Below are positions 55,461 through 63,721 of a stretch of 64,000 nucleotides of DNA, in pieces (position 1 is the stretch's first letter; each line of letters opens with the position of its first letter). The notes under the pieces are model-generated. The model made no database searches. It saw only the letters and a program-made list of their open reading frames with translations, and was not told the DNA's origin. The stretch covers positions 124,001 through 188,000 of the forward strand of contig NZ_FNOH01000013.1 in assembly GCF_900106535.1 (NCBI RefSeq). Reading direction: 5' to 3'. The DNA is from Myxococcus xanthus. GTDB taxonomy: Bacteria > Myxococcota > Myxococcia > Myxococcales > Myxococcaceae. A program made the translations under genes and the position numbers.

Positions 55461-55915
55461 CACGAGGTTCCGAGGTTGCGCCACATGAGGTGGTGCGGGC
55501 CGATGCCGGGCAGGTCGAAGGGCTCGCCTCGCTGGGCGAAGCCCTGCGCACGATAGAACCCGGAGGCCGTCATCCGCGCGTTGCACCACACCTGAGAACC
55601 GCCCTGCCGCGCCGCATGCTCCATGCAGGCCTTCAGGAGGGCGGCGCCATGGCCGTGCCCACGCAGGGTGGCGTCCACCGCCATGCCTCGCAGGCGCCAG
55701 GCCGTGGTGGCGCGCAGCGCGTCCGGCGGCGGCTCCCGATACAGGGAGGCCACGCCCACCAGGCGACCCTCCGTATAGACGCCCAGGTGGAGCGTGTCCG
55801 CGTCGTCATCTCCGGGATAGACGGCCATCTCCGGAGGCTGGTTGGGACGGAGGATGGCGTGGCGGAGGCCGCGCGTGTCCTGAGCCGGAATCTTGCGGAT
55901 GTCAGTGGCACTCAC
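55460..55915 (-). CDS. GNAT family N-acetyltransferase
   Basis: The 151-residue protein has GNAT motifs: LHLGVYTEGRLVGVASLYRE, AWRLRGMAVDATLRGHGHGA (acetyl-CoA loop RGHGHGAALL) and TASGFYRAQGFAQRGEPFDL. The substrate is not evident. It shares an ATGA overlap with the chorismate mutase/prephenate dehydratase gene, so it is cotranscribed with the aromatic genes. Confidence 0.85.
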   Translation of the reverse strand: MSATDIRKIPAQDTRGLRHAILRPNQPPEMAVYPGDDDADTLHLGVYTEGRLVGVASLYREPPPDALRATTAWRLRGMAVDATLRGHGHGAALLKACMEHAARQGGSQVWCNARMTASGFYRAQGFAQRGEPFDLPGIGPHHLMWRNLGTS

Positions 55916-55963
55916 GGCGCCGGAGTATGCCTTCGAGGGTGGCGCCCCACCAGTGTCACCGTA

Positions 55964-56392
55964 CTACTTCGGTAGTACTGTCTTCCCCATCTTCAACACC
56001 TGCTTGAAGTGCGTGGCGGTGACGGGGGCCACGCTCAGCCGGCCGCGGGTGACGAGCGGAAAATCCTTCAGTGCGGCGGTGGCCTTGATGGTGGCCAGGT
56101 CCACCGGCTGCGTGAAGGGGACGACAGGCCCCATGAAGGTGGCGGCCCAGTCCTCATCAGGCACGGTGGAGTCCGGTCCCGGTGGCGTGAGCACCTGGGC
56201 CACGCCCACCACGGCCTTGTCCTCGTTGGAGTGGTAGTAGAGGCAGAGGTCCCCAGGCTTCATCGCCCGGATGTTGTTGCGCGCCTCGAAGTTGCGCACG
56301 CCGGTCCACTCCGTCTTCCCGTCCTTCTCCAACTGGGCGTAGGCGTAGACGGAGGGCTCGCTCTTGATGAGCCAGTACTGTGGCTTGGCCAT
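55964..56392 (-). CDS. EVE domain protein
   Basis: The 142-residue protein is a full-length EVE domain: QYWLIKSEPSVYAYAQLEKD, TEWTGVRNFEARNNIRAMKP, GDLCLYYHSNEDKAVVGVAQ and FKQVLKMGKTVLPK. EVE is a PUA-like fold that in other proteins recognises modified bases in DNA or RNA. No nuclease partner is adjacent, so this is a stand-alone form, as is common in proteobacteria. Confidence 0.9.
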   Translation of the reverse strand: MAKPQYWLIKSEPSVYAYAQLEKDGKTEWTGVRNFEARNNIRAMKPGDLCLYYHSNEDKAVVGVAQVLTPPGPDSTVPDEDWAATFMGPVVPFTQPVDLATIKATAALKDFPLVTRGRLSVAPVTATHFKQVLKMGKTVLPK

Positions 56393-56432
56393 GGCGGCGC
56401 ACCATATGGGTCCGAAACCGCGCGCGCCAAAT

Positions 56433-56472
56433 GAAAGAGGCCGGCGCCACGCGCGGGCGCCCGGCCTCTTTC
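56433..56472. terminator. strong hairpin terminator
   Basis: GAAAGAGGCCGG (56433-56444) pairs perfectly over 12 bp with CCGGCCTCTTTC (56461-56472), with an inner GGCGCC/GGCGCC stem. On the minus strand TTTCATTT follows. It ends the small membrane-protein transcript before the EVE gene. Confidence 0.82.
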
Positions 56473-56484
56473 GTTACATCCGGA

Positions 56485-56682
56485 CTACGCCTGCTTCGCG
56501 ACGCTGGTGGCCGCCGTCGCCGGCGCCTTGTTCGTGAGCAGCGCGCTGCTCGCGTACAACGCCAGGCCCACCACAGCGACCACCGCGGCCTCCATCTGCG
56601 TTGCGAAGGCCACACCCATCAGGGTCATGGCTCCCGTGCCCATCGCGAACGACGCCGCCACCGCCCCAGCCGCCTTCCTCAT
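56485..56682 (-). CDS. small membrane protein of unknown function
   Basis: The 65-residue protein (ATG 56682; an in-frame ATG at 56730 would add 16 residues) has two hydrophobic segments, AAGAVAASFAMGTGAMTLMG and AAVVAVVGLALYASSALL, so it is a two-span inner-membrane protein. No motif is recognised. It is monocistronic, ending in a strong terminator. Confidence 0.55.
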   Translation of the reverse strand: MRKAAGAVAASFAMGTGAMTLMGVAFATQMEAAVVAVVGLALYASSALLTNKAPATAATSVAKQA

Positions 56683-56730
56683 CCGACCATCCCCCGTTCT
56701 CGCGAACTCATCACGCGTTGTGGACTTCAT

Positions 56731-57055
56731 TGCCTCGCGCGAACTTCAGTCCAAGACGCGTGCCAGCCTCCAGCCCCGGGAAATGGGAAGCGGGAGGGGC
56801 CGCGGAGGGCAAAGTCGTTCCCTGCTCAGAGCAATGCCTGAAGAAAGCACCGGGTGCGACGCGGGTACGATGCCGGAAAAATTTCCTGAACCCCATGGGG
56901 TCTCCCAGAAGGGCACTTCGTAACCCACTGCGATCCAAGGGCTTTCCCTCCCTCCAGTACGTGGCACACGCGCTGCTAAGGCAACGCCGCCGGAAGCAAC
57001 GCCCGGCCGCGGTAGGGCCGGGAGCGCGACACACGATTTTGAGGGAGGGCTGACG
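56731..57055. promoter_or_regulatory. control region upstream of the exo operon
   Basis: This 325-bp stretch holds the sigma54-type promoter (separate entry) and a 10-bp palindrome CCCCATGGGG at 56891-56900, some 70 bp upstream of it. Sites for enhancer-binding activators are expected between 56800 and 56960, but I cannot define them without a motif. Confidence 0.5.
56962..56977 (+). promoter_or_regulatory. sigma54-type (-24/-12) promoter of the exo operon
   Basis: TGGCACACGCGCTGCT at 56962-56977 has GG-N10-GC with TGGCAC at -24 and CTGC at -12. Expected start is near 56988, about 70 bp before the first exo start codon. In M. xanthus the exo operon is known to be controlled by an enhancer-binding protein (Nla6). 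Confidence 0.75.
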
Positions 57056-57628
57056 ATGGGCAAGACGAGCGCGGGGTTCTGGACGGTGTTGGGCGTGATG
57101 CTCCTGGGGGGCTGCGCGCACCAGTCGCAGGTGAAGGTGGACAACTCGGAGCAGCCCTACCGGATTGGCCGCGAGGACGTGCTGGACATCGCGGTGTGGC
57201 GTGACGCGGAGTTGTCCCGGACGCTGCCGGTCCGTCCGGATGGCTACATCTCCATGCCCATGGTGGGCGAGGTCCACGCCGCGGGCAAGACGCCCACGGA
57301 GCTGGCCGACTCGCTGAAGGAAGCCTTCCAGCCGTACGTGCAGGAGCCGCGCGTGACGGTGATTGTCCGCGAGGTGAACAGCAGCCGCGTGTTCGTCACC
57401 GGCGAGGTGGCCAACCCGGGCGCCTATCCGCTGCGCGGCCGCGTGTCGCTGCTGCAGGCCATCGCGCTGGCGGGCGGCTTCACGGACTTCGCCAACTCGG
57501 ACGGCATCGTGGTCATCCGCACCGACAGCAAGGGCGGACAGATTCCGGTGCGCTACAGCGACCTCATCTCTCCGGATGGCGGACACGAGGTCATGCTCCG
57601 GCCGGGTGACACCGTCGTCGTTCCGTGA
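57056..57628 (+). CDS. exoA: outer-membrane polysaccharide export lipoprotein (Wza family), spore coat
   Basis: The 190-residue protein has a lipoprotein signal (FWTVLGVMLLGGCAHQ, lipobox LGGC). The poly-export domain follows (YRIGREDVLDIAVWRDAELS, VRPDGYISMPMVGEVHAAGK), then a SLBB domain (RVFVTGEVANPGAYPLRGRV, SLLQAIALAGGFTDFANSD). It is shorter than E. coli Wza (about 380), as is usual for the myxobacterial export proteins that lack the C-terminal membrane-spanning helix. It is the first gene of the exo operon, needed for spore-coat polysaccharide export. Confidence 0.92.
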   Translation: MGKTSAGFWTVLGVMLLGGCAHQSQVKVDNSEQPYRIGREDVLDIAVWRDAELSRTLPVRPDGYISMPMVGEVHAAGKTPTELADSLKEAFQPYVQEPRVTVIVREVNSSRVFVTGEVANPGAYPLRGRVSLLQAIALAGGFTDFANSDGIVVIRTDSKGGQIPVRYSDLISPDGGHEVMLRPGDTVVVP

Positions 57629-57693
57629 GGGATGGTGACGCAGTGGGCGTCGTGGACGTGGGCGGTGGTTGGCGTGCGGGACGGAGGGCGACG

Positions 57694-58839
57694 GTGAAGG
57701 GCAACTGGAAGAAGTGGCTACTCGCGGGCCTCATGTTCGGTGCGCCTGCCGCGCAGGCCGCGACGATATGGGAACCCCGGCTTCGGCTGACGGCGGAGGA
57801 GCGGTTCGACGACGACCTGCGACTGGGCGGTGGCGGCACCGGCCAGCTGATGACGAAGGTGACGCCGCGGCTGGGACTGGAGGCGAAGGACGCGCGGCTC
57901 ACGCTGGACAGCTTCTACGCGGCCGACCTGCTGATGCGGCATGGCTCGGGCAGGACGACGCTGGACCACCGGGGCGGTCTGGAGGCCCGGCACCAGATGA
58001 CGCGTCGCCTGCGGCTGGACACGGCGCTCCGGGTGTTCCGGGTCACGGACCCCAGCTCGCTGCCGCGTGCCGGCCTGGCGCGCTCCACGCTGCCCACGTT
58101 CTTCACGCAGGCGACGCTGGGCGTGACGAACCGCGTGGCGGAGCGGCTGGACGTGCGCGCGGGCTACCGCTTCGAGGCGGTGCGCATCATCGACGTGGGG
58201 CAGCGCGCGGGGTACGCGCATACGCCCTCCATCGAAGGCTGGTACCGCGCCACGCGCCGGCTCGGCCTGGGCTTGGAGTACCGGTACCAGGGCTTCCTCT
58301 ATGAGGGGGCGCTGAGCCAGTCACACGGCGCGGCGCTGGGGTTGCGGTATCGGCTGACGCGGCCAACCACCTTCACCGTGCGGGCGGGCCCCGTGCGGTA
58401 CCTGGCGCCGGTGGCCCAGCAGGGTGGCTGGGTTCCGCGAGTGAACGTGGAGCTGCAGCGCGAAGGGGAGATGTTCGACCTGGGCGTGTCGATGGGACAC
58501 GACCTGGTGGGCGCGAACGGCTTCACCAACGCGCTGTGGGCGGACTACGCGTCGGTGATGTTGGCGCGCCGTTTCACCCAGAAGTTCTCGCTTTTTGGCG
58601 CGGCCAGCTTCTTCCGCAACGGGCAGGCGCCGTCGCTGGACTGGGCCGTGTTCAGAGGAGCGCCGCGGGTGTCGCAGGGCTACGCGGTGAGTGGTGGTGT
58701 GGAGTACCGCATTGACCGGCGCCTGTCGGCGCAGGGGGCGGTGGATCGGATCGCTCAGGTTGGGCTGGCGGATTCGGCGAGCGCGGTGGACCTGACGCGC
58801 AATGTGTTCGCCGTCCGTTTGGTGGTGACGCCTTGGTAG
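57694..58839 (+). CDS. exoB: outer-membrane beta-barrel protein of the exo operon
   Basis: The 381-residue protein has a signal peptide (GNWKKWLLAGLMFGAPAAQA) and then alternating beta-strands with aromatic girdles (LGLGLEYRYQGFLYEGALSQ, FTVRAGPVRYLAPVAQQGGW, FAVRLVVTPW at the end), i.e. a barrel of 16 or more strands. It ends with VTPW, an aromatic C-terminal signal for barrel assembly. GTG 57694 is chosen since GGAGGG precedes it. In M. xanthus the second exo gene encodes the outer-membrane barrel that pairs with the lipoprotein for export. Confidence 0.85.
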   Translation: MKGNWKKWLLAGLMFGAPAAQAATIWEPRLRLTAEERFDDDLRLGGGGTGQLMTKVTPRLGLEAKDARLTLDSFYAADLLMRHGSGRTTLDHRGGLEARHQMTRRLRLDTALRVFRVTDPSSLPRAGLARSTLPTFFTQATLGVTNRVAERLDVRAGYRFEAVRIIDVGQRAGYAHTPSIEGWYRATRRLGLGLEYRYQGFLYEGALSQSHGAALGLRYRLTRPTTFTVRAGPVRYLAPVAQQGGWVPRVNVELQREGEMFDLGVSMGHDLVGANGFTNALWADYASVMLARRFTQKFSLFGAASFFRNGQAPSLDWAVFRGAPRVSQGYAVSGGVEYRIDRRLSAQGAVDRIAQVGLADSASAVDLTRNVFAVRLVVTPW

Positions 58840-58871
58840 CTACAGCGCGTGGGATGGAGGAGGAGCGGAAC

Positions 58872-60281
58872 ATGGAGCGAGGGATGACGGCAGACCAGCT
58901 TCTGGGAGCCCTGTGGCGGCGCAAGGCCCTGGTCGGTGCCATCGCAGCAGTGGTCTTCGTGGTGGGCGCAGCCATCGTGATGACCCGGCCGAGCATGTAC
59001 GAGGCTTCGGTGGTGGTCCGCGTGGAGCCGCAGCGGCCGGGTGAGGAGATGGTGCAGCGCACGGTGAGCGAAATCATCGAGCAGCGGCTGCTCACCGTTC
59101 GCCAGGAGCTGCTGGCGCGTCCGGTGCTTCAGAAGGCCATCGAGGAGATGAACCTCTATCCGGACATCGTTTCGGAGAAGGGCATGGAGTCCGCGGTCGC
59201 GCAGATGCGCAAGGACCTCACGGTGCGCGTGGAAGGTGAGACGGCCTTCGAGCTCACCTACGCCAACCGCGACCCGCAGGTGGCGGCGCAGGTGGCCAAC
59301 CGCCTGCCGACCATCTTCTCCGATGAGACGCTGAAGATTCGTCAGGCGCAGGCGGCGCGCGCCACCGACCTCTTCAACGAGGAGATGGTTCAGCTGGGCA
59401 AGGCGGTCAGCAACTGGGAGGCGAAGCTCTCCCAGTTCAAGGTGGACCACCTGGGCGAGCTGCCCGAGCAGATGGAGATGAACATGCGCGGCCTGGAGCG
59501 CGTGTCGCATCAGCTCCAGACGAAGTCGGAGGAGCTGCGTGTCGCCGAGGGCCGCCGCTCCGACCTGGCCCGCGCTCGCAACGCGGTGGACAGCGAGGCT
59601 GGCCGGCTCGAGGCCGCGGAGAACGGGCTCACCCGTTCCCTGGTCAACGCTCGCACCACCTGGACGGAGGACCACCCGGAGGTGAAGCGCCTTCAGACGG
59701 AGCTGGACGGAATGTCGGCTCGCCGCAAGGAGGCCGAAGGGCGGCTGTGGGCCGAGCGCGCCGAGCGCACCCGCGTGGCCACGCTGATTGGCAACATCCA
59801 GCAGGAGATTCAGGACCTCCAGAAGCAGGCCGAGGCGTACCAGGGCCGGCTGAACAACACCCCGCGCTGGGCGCACGAGCTGGCGGTGATGAACCGCGAC
59901 TACGAAATCGCGCGCACCAAGTACCAGAGCGTGGTGAGCCGCAAGGTGGAGGCGGAGATCGCGCAGGAGCTGGAGGCCAAGAGCGCCAAGAGCCTGTTCA
60001 ACGTCATCTCCCCGGCGGGCGTGCCGGCGACCCCGGCCCGGCCGGACCGCATGGCGGGCATGCTCATCGTCTTCCTCCTGGCCCTGGGCCTGGGGGCGCT
60101 GACGGGAGCGGTGCTGGAGATGCGTGATGACAGCCTGCGCGATGGCACCGAGGTTCGCCAGCGCCTCACGCTGCCGGTGCTCGCGGTGGTCCCGGAAATG
60201 CAGGGCAAGACGGAGCGGCGGATTCTGATGCCGGCTTCGGGGGCTCGAAACAGCGTGTCTAACCCCACGTCGTTGAACTGA
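58872..60281 (+). CDS. exoC: Wzc-type chain-length determinant (polysaccharide co-polymerase, no kinase domain)
   Basis: The 469-residue protein has an N-terminal membrane span (LVGAIAAVVFVVGAAIVM), a Wzz domain, a long periplasmic coiled coil (VSNWEAKLSQFKVDHLGELP, LRVAEGRRSDLARARNAVDS, IGNIQQEIQDLQKQAEAYQG), a Pro-rich stretch (ISPAGVPATPARPD) and a second span (MLIVFLLALGLGALTGAV). The C-terminal kinase is absent and is encoded by the next gene. GGAGGAG precedes ATG 58872. It controls polysaccharide chain length. Confidence 0.9.
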   Translation: MERGMTADQLLGALWRRKALVGAIAAVVFVVGAAIVMTRPSMYEASVVVRVEPQRPGEEMVQRTVSEIIEQRLLTVRQELLARPVLQKAIEEMNLYPDIVSEKGMESAVAQMRKDLTVRVEGETAFELTYANRDPQVAAQVANRLPTIFSDETLKIRQAQAARATDLFNEEMVQLGKAVSNWEAKLSQFKVDHLGELPEQMEMNMRGLERVSHQLQTKSEELRVAEGRRSDLARARNAVDSEAGRLEAAENGLTRSLVNARTTWTEDHPEVKRLQTELDGMSARRKEAEGRLWAERAERTRVATLIGNIQQEIQDLQKQAEAYQGRLNNTPRWAHELAVMNRDYEIARTKYQSVVSRKVEAEIAQELEAKSAKSLFNVISPAGVPATPARPDRMAGMLIVFLLALGLGALTGAVLEMRDDSLRDGTEVRQRLTLPVLAVVPEMQGKTERRILMPASGARNSVSNPTSLN

Positions 60282-60310
60282 GTCTTGCCGGAATAGGACG
60301 GAGGACGGAC

Positions 60311-61048
60311 ATGGATCAGACGATGGAGCGGGCGGGCAACTTCCTCCCCCGAGTGGATGACAACCCGACGGGCGGCAACGCGGTGGACCGCCGGGTGGTG
60401 ACGCTGACGGCGCCGGCATCGGCCGCGGCGGAGCAATACCGGAGTCTTTACTACAGGCTCGAGCGGATGCGGGACCTGCGGCCGATGAAGGTCGTCGCGC
60501 TCACCTCGGCGATGCCCGGGGAAGGCAAGACGGTGACGAGCGTCAACCTGGCGCTCGCCGCGGCCCGGGCGAACCCGGAGCGCCGCATCCTGCTGGTGGA
60601 TGCGGACCTGCGCCGGGGCGGCGTGGCGGCCATGCTGGGCATGCGCAACAAGATGGGCCTGGCGGAGCTGCTGGCGGGGGACTGTGAGGTGCGGGACGTG
60701 GTGCGGCGGTTCAACTCCACGCGCCTGGCCCTCATCCCCGCGGGCGTCACGCCCGAGGACACCGCGCAGGTGCTGGCGAGCGGTCGGATGAAGCAGTTCC
60801 TCAAGGCGGTGCGTGAGGGCTTCGACGAGGTCTACGTCGACCTGCCGCCCGCGCTGCCCTTCGCGGACGCGGCCATCCTGGGCCATCAAGCGGACGGCAT
60901 GCTGATGGTCATCCGCGCCAACGTGACGTCGGGCAAGGCGGTGCACCTGGCGGTGGAGAGCCTGGGCGGCGCGCCCATCATCGGGTGCGTGCTGAATGGC
61001 GCGGAGGTCCACTCGGCGCCGTATCTGAAGAACTACGAGAAGAAGTAG
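60311..61048 (+). CDS. exoD: bacterial tyrosine kinase (BY-kinase) of the exo operon
   Basis: The 245-residue protein has Walker A (AMPGEGKTVTSVNLAL), A' (RILLVDADLRRGG) and B (EVYVDLPPALPFADAA) motifs of the BY-kinase fold. The C-terminus ends SAPYLKNYEKK, with two tyrosines that could be autophosphorylated. It works with the preceding membrane protein, which supplies the activation domain. The M. xanthus ortholog is described as BtkA/ExoD, a tyrosine kinase in spore formation. Confidence 0.9.
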   Translation: MDQTMERAGNFLPRVDDNPTGGNAVDRRVVTLTAPASAAAEQYRSLYYRLERMRDLRPMKVVALTSAMPGEGKTVTSVNLALAAARANPERRILLVDADLRRGGVAAMLGMRNKMGLAELLAGDCEVRDVVRRFNSTRLALIPAGVTPEDTAQVLASGRMKQFLKAVREGFDEVYVDLPPALPFADAAILGHQADGMLMVIRANVTSGKAVHLAVESLGGAPIIGCVLNGAEVHSAPYLKNYEKK

Positions 61049-61105
61049 CGGTGGGTGGCTTTGGTTCCGGTTCCCGCCTCCTGGTGACAGGGGGCGGGGT
61101 CGGAG

Positions 61106-62509
61106 ATGGAAGAGGGTCGGGCGGGCAGGTTGGAGGGGCACGTGCTCCGCGTTTTTCACCATTATTTTTCTGCAAAGAAACTGACGTTCTTCCTCGCCGA
61201 GAGTTCGGCAATCGCGTTGGCCTGCGTGATGGGCGCGGCGGCCTGCGCGGCACTCTTCGCGCCCGAAGGGACGCACACGCCGCTGTCGCAACTGTGGCCC
61301 ACGCTGCTGTGGATGGGCGCGGCGTTCGTCATCACCTTCCAGTTCACGCTGTACCTGTTGGACTTGTATGACCTCCGTGTGGCCGCGGAGGACCGGGTGA
61401 GGGGATACCGGTTCCTCAAGGCCGCGGGTGTCACGGCGATGGTGGCGGGCGGCGTCATGCTCGTCACCCCGCTGGTGGTGCCGATGCAGCTTCCACCGGG
61501 CACGCTGCTGGGCGGGGCCATGGGCGCCCTGGCCGGGACGTTGATGGTGCGGGTGTCCATCCGCGCCCTGGTGGGAGCGCCGCACTCGGTGCTCATCGTC
61601 GGAGAAGGGCCCAAGGCGCGCGCGGTGGCCAGCGCGATTGACGCGGGCGGGGAGGGCACCTACCGCATCGTGGGCCTGACGGACCCCCGTACCTCGGGTG
61701 AGGCGCTGGAGGAGACGGCGGCCCGGCTGAACGCGGCCTATGTGGTGCAGGCCGCGGATGACATGCGCGGGGCCAACTGGGTGGACGGCCTGCTGCGCTG
61801 CCGGCTCCAGGGCCGGCGGGTGTATGAGGCCACGGGCTTCTGTGAGCGGGTGCTGCGCCGGATTCCGGTGCAGTTCCTGCGGGCGAGCGACTTCGCCTTC
61901 GCGGACGAGCTCACCGTGTCCCCGCTGCGCCGCACGCTGAAGCGGGGCTTCGACATCGCGGTGGCATCCCTCCTGCTAATGCTGTCCGCGCCCTTCCTGT
62001 TGCTGGTCGTGGTGGCCATCAAGCTGGATTCGAAGGGCCCCATCTTCTACCGGCAGGAAAGGACCGGGCTGTTCGGGAGCACGTATCACCTGTGGAAGTT
62101 CCGCAGCATGCGCACGGACGCGGAGAAGCATGGAGCGGTGTGGGCGAAGGCGAACGATGACCGTGTCACGCGGGTGGGCCGCTTCATCCGCCGTGCGCGC
62201 ATCGACGAGATTCCCCAGGTCTTCAACATCCTGACGGGAGACATGAGTTTCGTGGGGCCCCGCCCCGAGAGGCCAGTGTTCGTCGAGCAGTTGAAGGAGC
62301 AGATTCCGTTCTACGGCCTGCGGGAGGCCGTCAAGCCAGGCCTGACGGGGTGGGCTCAGATTCGCTACCCCTACGGCGCGTCGGTGGAGGATGCGCGGAA
62401 CAAGCTGGAGTTCGACCTGTACTACGTGAAGAACGGTTCGCTGTTCCTGGATGTGGGAATCATCTTCCACACCGTGAGGCATGTGCTTCTCGGTCGTGGG
62501 GCGCGGTAG
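61106..62509 (+). CDS. exoE: polyprenyl-phosphate sugar phosphotransferase (initiating enzyme) of the exo operon
   Basis: The 467-residue protein has four or five N-terminal membrane spans (AIALACVMGAAACAALF, LWMGAAFVITFQFTLYLLD and others), a CoA-binding-like cytoplasmic region (SVLIVGEGPKARAVASAIDA), and a C-terminal catalytic domain: KRGFDIAVASLLLMLSAPFL, SKGPIFYRQERTGLFGSTYH, LWKFRSMRTDAEKHG, VGPRPERPVFVEQ and GLTGWAQIRYPYG. Such enzymes start repeat-unit synthesis by transferring a sugar phosphate to undecaprenyl phosphate. The start codon could also be a GTG at 61142. Confidence 0.92.
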   Translation: MEEGRAGRLEGHVLRVFHHYFSAKKLTFFLAESSAIALACVMGAAACAALFAPEGTHTPLSQLWPTLLWMGAAFVITFQFTLYLLDLYDLRVAAEDRVRGYRFLKAAGVTAMVAGGVMLVTPLVVPMQLPPGTLLGGAMGALAGTLMVRVSIRALVGAPHSVLIVGEGPKARAVASAIDAGGEGTYRIVGLTDPRTSGEALEETAARLNAAYVVQAADDMRGANWVDGLLRCRLQGRRVYEATGFCERVLRRIPVQFLRASDFAFADELTVSPLRRTLKRGFDIAVASLLLMLSAPFLLLVVVAIKLDSKGPIFYRQERTGLFGSTYHLWKFRSMRTDAEKHGAVWAKANDDRVTRVGRFIRRARIDEIPQVFNILTGDMSFVGPRPERPVFVEQLKEQIPFYGLREAVKPGLTGWAQIRYPYGASVEDARNKLEFDLYYVKNGSLFLDVGIIFHTVRHVLLGRGAR

Positions 62510-62587
62510 GGCATTTCGCTTTCCCGGCCTCCGCTGAGGGAGGCCGGGAGGTGGGCCCGCCTGGGGAGGCGGGCTGGGGCGTCGTGG

Positions 62588-63682
62588 ATGGGGGTAAGCG
62601 TCATGGTGGGAATGGACATGGAAGCGCCGCTGCCCGCGGAGTGGGCGGAGGCCCGTCGCAGGCTGGAGCTGGAGCGCCAGGGCAACGAGGTGCTTCAGGG
62701 GCGGGTGGACCGGCCGACGCGCATCGTCGCCATCGGCGGAGGCACGGGGTTGCCCATGGTGCTGCGCGGCCTGGCCCGGCGCGCGACACCGAAGGCCCGG
62801 GAGCCCGGCATCGACATCACCGCGGTGGTGGCCATGAGCGACGACGGCGGCAGCTCGGGCCGCCTGCGGCGCCAACACGGCGCGCTGCCTCCGGGCGACA
62901 TCCGCAACTGCCTGGTGGCGCTGGCGGGTGGAAAGAACGCGCTCAAGGACGTCTTCCAGTTCCGCTTCGGCGGGGCGCGCGGCCTGGCGGGCCACGCGGT
63001 GGGCAACCTGCTCATCGCCGCGCTCGCGGAGCTGAAGGGTGACTTCATGGAAGCGGTGCGCATGTCCGGGGAGCTGCTGGGCGCCCGGGGCCACGTGCTG
63101 CCGTCCACGCTGGCGTCCGTGCAGCTGGTGGCGCAGATGCATGACGACACGGAGGTGGTGGGGGAGCGCAACATCTGCCGCGCGCACGGCCGGGTGCGCC
63201 GCGTCACGCTGAGTCCTCGCTCGCCGCCGCCCACCGAGGGCCTGCTGGAGGCCATCTACACGGCGGACCTCATCGCCATCGGCCCGGGCTCGCTGTACTC
63301 GAGCGTGCTGCCCAACCTGCTGGTGGACGGCGTGGCCCAGGCGCTCAAGGAGACGCGCGCGCTGAAGGTCATGGTGGCCAACCTGATGACGCAGCCGGGG
63401 GAGACGGACGGCATGTCCTGCCTGGACCACGTGCAGGCCGTCACGGACCACGTGGGGCCGGTGCTGGACGCGGTGCTCGTCAACGGCACGCTGCCCACGG
63501 AAGAGGCGACCCGGCGCTATGCCCGTCGCGGCTCGTTCGTGGTGTCGGCCAACCCGCGGGACTTGATTGGCGCGGGCGTGGTGCCGGTGCATGCGGACCT
63601 GCTCAAGGCAGGGTCCAGGATCCGACACGACAGCCGCAAGGTCGCCGCCTGCCTGCTGAAGATGGCCCGCAGCGGGTTGTAG
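62588..63682 (+). CDS. exoF: YvcK/CofD-like protein of the exo operon
   Basis: The 364-residue protein has the YvcK family core: TRIVAIGGGTGLPMVLRGL, VVAMSDDGGSSGRLRRQHGA, LPPGDIRNCLVALAGGKNA, HAVGNLLIAALAELKGDFM, ADLIAIGPGSLYSSVLPNLL, VMVANLMTQPGETDG. This fold binds nucleotide sugars (UDP-GlcNAc in YvcK) or acts as a phospholactate transferase (CofD). In this position it may gate the supply of precursor sugars. The start could also be at 62603. Confidence 0.9.
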   Translation: MGVSVMVGMDMEAPLPAEWAEARRRLELERQGNEVLQGRVDRPTRIVAIGGGTGLPMVLRGLARRATPKAREPGIDITAVVAMSDDGGSSGRLRRQHGALPPGDIRNCLVALAGGKNALKDVFQFRFGGARGLAGHAVGNLLIAALAELKGDFMEAVRMSGELLGARGHVLPSTLASVQLVAQMHDDTEVVGERNICRAHGRVRRVTLSPRSPPPTEGLLEAIYTADLIAIGPGSLYSSVLPNLLVDGVAQALKETRALKVMVANLMTQPGETDGMSCLDHVQAVTDHVGPVLDAVLVNGTLPTEEATRRYARRGSFVVSANPRDLIGAGVVPVHADLLKAGSRIRHDSRKVAACLLKMARSGL

Positions 63683-63721
63683 CCGCGAACCTTCATCACC
63701 ACCTTGGGCACCCGACACCTC